Shown: positions 59,603-64,000 of the stretch, piece by piece
Layout: each line of letters begins with the position of its first letter
How positions within the stretch are numbered: position 1 is the first letter of the stretch
DNA from: Isoperla grammatica
Lineage: Eukaryota > Arthropoda > Insecta > Plecoptera > Perlodidae
Reading direction: 5' to 3'
Assembly: GCA_945910005.1 (NCBI GenBank)
Contig: OX246740.1
Span: 2,418,736-2,482,735 of the forward strand
DNA: 64,000 nucleotides
Program-made: the position numbers and the translations under genes
Notes under the pieces: generated by a model
What the model was told of the DNA's origin: nothing
Seen by the model: only the letters and a program-made list of their open reading frames with translations
The model's database searches: none

Positions 59603-60660
59603 TTGTGCGTGCATGTGTGTGTGGGTGTGGGTAGGTGTAAGAATCAAAATACTCTACATGCTAGTTAAGAAGAGAAAGGAGTAGACAACTGTTTCATTTG
59701 AATGTCTTCGGTATTTTCCACCTTGAAAAGCGGAGCGGTAAACAGCGCTCTGAAAGCCATTGAGTTGTTACGAGAGGTGAGTACCTCTCGTAACAACTCA
59801 ATAAAAACAACATTTAAACAACAACATTTATTTAAACAGCGCTCTGAAAGCCATTGAGTTGTTACGAGAGGTGAGTACCTCTCGTAACAACTCAATGGCT
59901 TTCAGAGCGCTGTTTTTCAGAGTCTTGTGTCAAAACGTCACTAGCGGATGACGACTGGAAGAGATGAGTTACTGCTTGTCACCACCACCTCAGTACCACT
60001 CTTCTATTCAGCGAATGGGACATTTTTCTTTGTTGTTTTATTTGTTCGTGATATTTAAAAAAATCTCTAAATGTAAACATTATTTGAATTGCATATTTAT
60101 TGTCATTGATTACTTTTTGTGATGAACATTTAATGATGATTTTGTTAGTTGGAATTTGTTTTAGAACACCTGATGTAACCGAACTAGGAAGTTTGAGCTT
60201 TTTACGATAGACGAATGTTTACTCCAAAATTGTCAACACAAAGGGATGGCAAGATCAGGGGATTAGGGGTGATTGACAAGTGGAAAGTTAAACAAGATAG
60301 TTAGGCCAATGAACGGGCCAACCCCGGAATGGTGAGTAGCTTAATGTGGCTATTTGCTTCTCCGTTTCCCAGGGGGGAAATTACTATAGTTTGTGATATT
60401 TGGCAGTTAAGTGGGGTACGACTACGAGCCATCATGGTACCCTGCAATACTTTCGGTGAGGTGATTAATTATTATCGTGGTACTTGACAATAACATGCAA
60501 ACCGTACAATGTTTCCTTGTCTAGTAATTGGCAGGACACGTTTCTCAAACTAGGTCCATGACATTAACGATACACTCGGTCTTCTGTTTTATAGATGGTA
60601 AGTGGATCATCGTCCGAACTTGGAAAGATTGAGATTGATCTCCAAATCGAAAGTAGATGA
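45290..60660 (+). CDS. Large low-complexity protein, possible ciliary/centrosomal scaffold (9-exon model)
   Basis: My model joins 45290-45358, 47972-48156, 50940-51003, 51087-55529, 55774-55845, 57283-57342, 57429-57491, 58071-58139 and 60595-60660: 5,091 nt, 1,696 residues. All junctions are GT-AG and in phase. Layout: an N-terminus containing 'YPFDDFYS' and '[15 protein letters not shown]'; a short possible coiled coil at about 580-615; 20-residue SPGR/SPNR repeats at about 703-859; five 23-25-residue repeats with D-x-x-[IV]-Q-C cores at about 1144-1258; a second coiled coil at about 1322-1360; and a tail with S-x-G-E-[IV] motifs in the mini-exons. I see no enzyme domain, signal peptide or membrane segment. 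I do not recognise the family. The tail reminds me of ciliary/centrosomal scaffolds such as TALPID3, which is a guess. The true start may lie in an upstream exon. Confidence 0.7.
45506..45925. mobile_element. Possible decayed hAT MITE
   Basis: The left edge 'AAGGATGCGGTA' roughly mirrors the right edge, which in reverse complement reads 'TTAGGAATGCTACCGG'. The interior has 'CGATTA/TAATCG' inverted blocks. No 8-bp target duplication found. Confidence 0.3.
45930..47960. other. Intron of the large gene, nothing coding
   Basis: AT-rich with (TAAA)n at about 46676-46720 and an A-run near 47744-47761. Short frames only. Confidence 0.4.
47972..48156 (+). CDS. Large gene, exon 2 (copy 1 of a tandemly duplicated exon)
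   Basis: The acceptor has a good pyrimidine tract (GTTTTTTTCTGTCCCAG|TCT), the donor is GATAG|GTAGGT. It encodes '[16 protein letters not shown]', then '[20 protein letters not shown]', and leaves two bases for the next exon. Its 3' half is repeated twice just downstream. Confidence 0.65.
48197..48289 (+). other. Duplicate exon copy 2
   Basis: Encodes '[20 protein letters not shown]' + [10 protein letters not shown], nearly the same as the end of exon 2, and keeps its GATAG|GTAGGT donor. The spacer from exon 2 is exactly 40 bp (48157-48196), starts GTAGGT and ends AG. Splicing would be in phase, but 40 bp is very short for an animal intron. Whether it is used is unknown. Confidence 0.45.
48330..48441 (+). 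other. Duplicate exon copy 3 with divergent 3' half
   Basis: Starts '[16 protein letters not shown]', then departs into '[20 protein letters not shown]' and ends at a strong donor CTT|GTAAGC. It ends in phase 0, unlike copies 1 and 2, so it cannot join the 50940 exon directly. A 26-bp segment at 48862-48887 (TTTTAG|CTGGGG to GTCAG|GTATCT) has the phases needed to bridge it. Both are unproven. Confidence 0.35.
48445..50935. other. Intron of the large gene
   Basis: AT-rich. A small palindrome lies at 49239-49270 (CGTTGAGT...ACTCAACG). tRNA-like remnants lie near 49505-49545 and 49880-49910. Nothing else supported. Confidence 0.35.
50940..51003 (+). CDS. Large gene, exon 3
   Basis: Acceptor GTTTTTTAG|TGATGC and donor CCTCAG|GTACTG. 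It encodes '[20 protein letters not shown]' + Q after one base that completes the codon begun in exon 2. Confidence 0.7.
51087..55529 (+). CDS. Large gene, main coding exon (1,481 codons)
   Basis: A single exon of 4,443 bp, open throughout. Acceptor GTTTTTTAG|GATTTG and donor AGCACC|GTGAGT. It begins '[17 protein letters not shown]' and ends '[17 protein letters not shown]'. Composition is rich in Ser, Lys, Arg, Asn and Cys. It contains the 60-bp tandem repeats (about 52876-53345) and the 69-bp repeats (about 54198-54540). Several long minus-strand frames here are shadows of the repeats. Confidence 0.9.
52876..53345 (+). repeat. 60-bp coding tandem repeat (SPGR/SPNR)
   Basis: Unit [20 protein letters not shown] (20 residues). 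About six near-identical central units sit between diverged edge units (SPSRPEE, SPGRQAQ). Each unit has two S-P-x-R sites, a pattern of proline-directed kinase targets and of basic DNA- or microtubule-binding tails. Near identity at DNA level points to recent expansion. Confidence 0.9.
54198..54540 (+). repeat. 69-bp coding repeat with Q-C-[DEK]-C core
   Basis: Five units: [86 protein letters not shown]. Most are separated by basic PRK-type linkers. Paired cysteines suggest metal or disulfide chemistry but match no zinc-finger spacing I know. Confidence 0.85.
55774..55845 (+). CDS. Large gene, mini-exon 5
   Basis: 24 codons, phase 0 at both ends: '[14 protein letters not shown]' then [10 protein letters not shown], with two S-x-G-E-[IV] motifs. 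Acceptor GTTGTTGTAG, donor CGCAG|GTACGT. Confidence 0.75.
55987..56052. repeat. Small inverted repeat in intron
   Basis: 'TATAGGTCAAGGTCCACTA' pairs with 'TAGTGGACCTTGCTATA' around an ~28-nt centre. The right arm plus its flank (GATTTAGTGGACCTTG) resembles the 3' end of exon copy 3 at 48428-48442. Confidence 0.6.
56060..57280. other. Intron of the large gene with a hAT-like end
   Basis: Near 56950-57063 is a 'TATCGCGATAAACATCGCGATA' type block leading to 'CGTCCGCATCACTAG', resembling one end of hAT-like elements. The partner end was not found. The rest is unremarkable. Confidence 0.35.
57283..57342 (+). CDS. Large gene, mini-exon 6
   Basis: 20 codons, phase 0: '[20 protein letters not shown]'. 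Acceptor TGTTTGTAG, donor GAT|GTAAGC. Carries one S-x-G-E-V motif. Confidence 0.75.
57429..57491 (+). CDS. Large gene, mini-exon 7
   Basis: 21 codons, phase 0: '[18 protein letters not shown]' + ACV. Acceptor CATTTCAG, donor GTG|GTGAGT. Carries one S-x-G-E-I motif. Confidence 0.75.
58071..58139 (+). CDS. Large gene, mini-exon 8
   Basis: 23 codons, phase 0: '[20 protein letters not shown]' + SKE. Acceptor CTGTTGCAG, donor GAG|GTAATT. Carries one S-x-G-E-I motif. Confidence 0.75.
58978..59050. repeat. (AT)n microsatellite
   Basis: Near-pure AT alternation with a few AA breaks. Confidence 0.9.
59489..59637. repeat. (TG)n microsatellite, interrupted
   Basis: TG/GC/TT-interrupted repeat with a pure (GT) core at about 59560-59597. 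Cys/Val and His/Thr frames across it are artefacts. Confidence 0.9.
59743..59802. repeat. Truncated copy of the 76-bp palindrome
   Basis: Identical to 59837-59896 (a full left arm, loop and 20 bp of right arm), so it is a partial copy duplicated just upstream. Confidence 0.9.
59837..59912. repeat. Perfect 76-bp palindrome (36-bp arms, 4-nt loop)
   Basis: The left arm CAGCGCTCTGAAAGCCATTG (continuing AGTTGTTACGAGAGGT) is exactly complementary to the right arm ending GCGCTG, around GAGT. AG|GTGAGT, a strong donor consensus, spans the arm/loop boundary. It lies in the last intron of the large gene. Confidence 0.95.
60595..60660 (+). CDS. Large gene, last exon
   Basis: Acceptor TTTTATAG|ATGGTA. 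It encodes '[20 protein letters not shown]' + R and the stop TGA. It begins in phase 0 as required and has a degenerate S-x-L-G-K-I version of the mini-exon motif. The acceptor tract (TCTTCTGTTTTATAG) is good. Confidence 0.65.
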   Translation: MVSGSSSELGKIEIDLQIESR

Positions 60661-60830
60661 TTGTGTTTATTTGTGTTGGGTAGGTTTATTTTATTATATC
60701 ACCAGTGTTATAAGTTTTCAAAATGATGTCTGCTTAGCTTCCAAGCAATTGTGTTTTTTTATAGTTCAGTGATCAAATTGATTTGTTCTTGTATTTGTTT
60801 CAAAGCTGGTGAAGGTAAACTGATTGTTCA

Positions 60831-60852
60831 ATAAAGAAAATGTGTAATAAAT
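60831..60852 (+). terminator. Poly(A) signals of the large gene
   Basis: AATAAA at 60831-60836 and again at about 60847-60852, some 170 bp after the stop codon, in AT-rich sequence. The 3' end is inferred. Confidence 0.5.
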
Positions 60853-60859
60853 ATTAAAC

Positions 60860-61665
60860 TATTAGTGTAAATTGTTTTTGCAGTAAGACGTAAGAGTGTG
60901 TGCTGATTGTGCAAATTGTAATTCTATTTTATTTAATAAACACTTTAGAATAGTATTGTACATTTTGGTATTAAATAAATAAATCAAACACATTTCCATA
61001 TATTATTGTCTACCCACCTGGCTATAAGAACCGATGTCCAGTAGGGGGCACTACAGTATACAATAATTATGATTGTGCTCCATTGCTATAACGGCTTCAG
61101 TCACCGCTACAGCCACAGCCTACAGCTACAGCCAGTCACCACTTGCTTGCTATACTGCATCTTATGAAATCTAGCAGCTGATAATAAATTTAATACATGT
61201 GGGCCTGTACCACATATTCATTGCAAATTCATAATGAAGTAAGAAGAATCCTGGGCCCAGATTCACAAAGGTACGTAAGTGCTAAGACATCCTAGAAGTG
61301 CTAGGACATGGAAAAATGTACGTATGTATTTGTGAAAACTTTTTCCACATAATTTATTGAAATGATGAAACAAACCAAATAAATCTAACTATAAAATAAT
61401 AAAACACTTGATACGGCCAGAAGAAACAAGCATATGATAACCTTGTACTTCATTTTGGAGGTTCGTTTACGTTAGTTGAATAAGTTTTTGTCTTTTGTTA
61501 TTGAAATTTCGAATTTTTAGTAGTTTTTCAGCATTTTATTGATAAAAAAACTAATTTTTTGTAGTTTTTCGGCATTGTAGTGGTAAAAGCACACTATGTT
61601 TTCCGCGATTATAAATTTACATTGCCGGTATCCGTATTTGTAGCTAGCACTTAGTCGCAGATTCA
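60860..61665. other. Intergenic AT-rich stretch
   Basis: Another AATAAA-like site near 60945 and (TAAA)n near 60972. No gene recognised. Confidence 0.4.
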
Positions 61666-61673
61666 GTATTACC

Positions 61674-62145
61674 TAGGGATGACACCGGGTAGTAAAATCT
61701 GGATTCGATTCCAGCCCCTCAAGGATTCGGGTAACCCGAATCCTGGAAGTGTAAATCACGTCGCTCAACATGTTATTTGAAGGCCATTGACCGCCCGTGG
61801 CAGAAGTTGCCAGCGTGCGTTCTGTCAGCCAGTGATGACGGTCGGGAAGGGGTAGGGGTAGGCCGAGAGCCAGTAGGAGCACAGGCAAACCATAACTCGC
61901 CCGCAGCAATCACACCACATAAAATAGCCTTATTCTATTTTTAATCAAGCCGATAATGGGTACATAATGGAGCGGGAAAGTATTTTATTGAATGGAAACA
62001 AGTCATTTTGTTATCACCATTGTTGGCGCATTGTTGAAGCATACAACAATTCACCTAAAAATGTACCAGAAGAAGATACGAATCCTTAGAATGGATTCGG
62101 GTAATTTTTGGATTCGGGTAACCCGGATACCCGATGTCATCCCTA
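61674..62145. mobile_element. hAT-type MITE, 472 bp
   Basis: TAGGGATGACACCGGGTA at the left is mirrored by the right end (reverse complement TAGGGATGACATCGGGTA). Flanks GTATTACC (61666-61673) and GTATTAAC (62146-62153) match at 7 of 8 positions, consistent with a hAT 8-bp target duplication. Internal 'GGATTCGGGTAACCCGAATC' palindromes occur near both ends. No transposase. Confidence 0.75.
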
Positions 62146-62154
62146 GTATTAACA

Positions 62155-62588
62155 TATACCTGATTCTCGGGACACGAAACGTCGACAAATGTAAAAATAA
62201 CGGGGAAATGGACGATTTCGCATTTATCGCATATGCAATTTTCACATAGCTCTATGTATATTTAATTTAAGCATAAAATGTTGAATGCCGTGTCTCCTTT
62301 TGCCAAACACTACCAAGAAATAGTTTTCTTTCTTTATCAATTTTCTGTTGTTTTTGTTAATTGTCAAGTTTTGGCAGATTGACTAAAATATCACTGGGAG
62401 AGAAGAGAGGTAGCAACACATCCTATATTTTAGGTGAACCAATCAATGTATACTGTGTAGGGGAAATGGGGGGACATTGGTACTGCAGTTTACAAACTTA
62501 TATTTGGGTTTATCCACCACTACACTATAAACCCAATGGGAATAGGGGGGTTGGCAGATAATTGTATACACAGATCGCCATCTCTGCC
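62155..62588. other. Intergenic stretch between two hAT elements
   Basis: A short hairpin lies near 62504-62537 (TTGGGTTTAT...ATAAACCCAA). No gene recognised. Confidence 0.35.
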
Positions 62589-62596
62589 TCCTAGAT

Positions 62597-63351
62597 CAGT
62601 GGTGTCCAAACTTTTTTGACATTGGGCCGCAATTACAGTTTAAAATATTATGCGGGCTGTATAGAGTAAATTATTTGCATACGTTTTAAATACGTTTTTG
62701 TAACGTCGTTAACTAAAAAAAGGTAAAAATATTTTTAAGTTTAAAAGTAATGCTGTTTGTATAATGTACTACTTACATTTTATCACGTACCTAACAGCAT
62801 TATTCAGCAACTCAGCAGATCCAAAAATATAATTCAAATAAATATTGTTTCTATTTACATTTTATACTCAAAATCACTCGAAATCTAGTTAACTCTTAAC
62901 TTAGACATTAAAAACACAATATAAGTACCACTCGCGATAAAAATGTATTTTACCAGCTATATGTAGTATCTTCATTAATTCTTAAGTTTTTTATAATGAG
63001 CTGTGCTCTGTGGAGTTGTTCTGAATTAAACTATACAGAAACAGTCGCTGAAATAAGACGCGTGTGCCGCTGACCACTGACTGACAAGTGTCAAGACAGC
63101 CGAAACAGTCCCTGCCTCACAAGGGTTCATTTTTCTTGGGTGCCGAATACGTAATCTCTGACCCTCGTTCATAAAAGAGTAATAAACAGGAGTAGGACAA
63201 AAACAGTAGTAGTGCGCATTGGTAGCAAACACAAATAGTAGCGCTATCGAGTTATCTTCAAGTGAGCATTTCTGAATTAAGAAAAATCTCTCATTGAGCC
63301 CGATCAAAGCAATTTCAATATCTTGTGCGGGCCGTACTTTGGACACCACTG
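62597..63351. mobile_element. Non-autonomous hAT element, 755 bp
   Basis: Ends CAGTGGTGTCCAAACTTTTT and (right, reverse complement) CAGTGGTGTCCAAAGTACGG, flanked by a perfect TCCTAGAT duplication (62589-62596 and 63352-63359). 'GGGCCGCA'-type sequence follows the tip, as in several known hAT families. The 143-residue minus-strand frame overlapping it (63026-63457) shows no transposase motif and runs out of the element. Confidence 0.85.
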
Positions 63352-63544
63352 TCCTAGATAGCCCAAAAACCTGTGTGAAGACAGAGACGATATCTCGAAG
63401 TCGAACATGGCCGCTGTCCGTGTGGTCAGGGGTGGCCAAGATACGCATATCAATCACACATCCGCTAGCGTAGTAGGCCTACACGCGCGCTTTACAAAAA
63501 GGTTGACAATGCAATTACTCAATCATATTAGTTTAGGGCGGTAC

Positions 63545-64000
63545 TTTTAAGTATCTATTTGTAAGAGAAACCGGGTATGTTCATTAAATGCGAGTCTTTG
63601 TAAATAATCTCAATTACATCTACTTTGCATATATGCACAAACCTGCGTGACATACCACATATTTTGAGAAATTTACTAAATTTCGGAGCTGTCAGTCAAA
63701 AATTACGTAATCTGACACATATAGTGTCTACTTGCGGGAGAACCTGAGTATGTTCATTAAATTTGTTTCTTTGTAATTAATCTCAATTACGTGTACTTTA
63801 AGAATGTATAAACAAATCTGCGAGACATACCACCACAGATTTAGAGAAAGTTAGTAAATTTCGATGAGCTGTCATTGAAAAATTACGTTATTAGACACAT
63901 AGTATCTATTTGTAAGAGAACCCGAGTATGTTTATTAAATTTGATTCGTTGTAATTAATCACAATTACATCTTCTTTACGAATATATACACAAATCTGCG
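63545..64000. repeat. ~175-bp satellite, running off the window
   Basis: GT.TCTA.TTG...GAGAA-type unit starts at about 63551, 63725 and 63902 (periods 174 and 177 bp). Shared blocks are 'GAGTATGTTCATTAAAT', 'CTCAATTAC' and 'AAAAATTACGT'. At least 2.5 units, continuing beyond position 64000. Confidence 0.9.

Noticed and set aside
59438..59684. Cys/Val-rich and His/Thr-rich small proteins
   Set aside because: Pure translation of the (TG)n/(CA)n microsatellite.
63026..63457. 143-residue minus-strand frame
   Set aside because: Runs through the end of a non-autonomous hAT element into flanking DNA and shows no recognisable motif.

Overview
This window is animal nuclear DNA, most likely from an invertebrate. 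Coding sequence is split by GT-AG introns, genes are sparse, and the intergenic DNA is AT-rich and full of hAT-like transposon remnants, MITEs, satellites and microsatellites. I cannot name the species. There is no prokaryotic operon structure and no CRISPR array or rRNA gene; tRNA-like sequence occurs only in repeat remnants.

Layout. 0.4-1.6 kb holds a broken hAT-like transposase. 2-32 kb is gene-poor repeat DNA. It contains a dispersed ~280-300 bp family (family A, about eight copies or fragments), a 3.3-kb inverted-repeat element with two internal satellite arrays (6.7-10.0 kb), an 11-copy ~132-bp minisatellite (14.3-15.8 kb), and a Foldback-like element with subrepeated arms and a broken CXC-domain gene (19.7-23.2 kb). 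It also contains a 24-bp minisatellite (24.7-25.25 kb) and many long poly-G/poly-C tracts.

Two multi-exon genes follow, both on the + strand. The first (33.0-42.0 kb, three exons, 534 aa) is a confident member of the IRF2BP family of transcriptional co-regulators, with its N-terminal Cys4 zinc finger and C-terminal C3HC4 RING. The second (about 45.3-60.7 kb, nine exons in my model, about 1,696 aa) is a large, low-complexity protein I do not recognise. It has SPGR/SPNR 20-residue repeats, five 23-25-residue repeats with a D-x-x-[IV]-Q-C core, short coiled-coil stretches, and a tail of phase-0 mini-exons that mostly carry an S-x-G-E-[IV] motif. That tail suggests a ciliary/centrosomal scaffold, but this is a hypothesis. 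One of its 5' exons has been tandemly duplicated. The two genes appear independent.

61.6-63.4 kb contains two hAT-type elements, one with a perfect and one with a near-perfect 8-bp target duplication, and the window ends inside a ~175-bp satellite. Two palindromic 8-mers, TAGGCCTA (18 copies) and TGACGTCA (12 copies), occur far more often than chance predicts.
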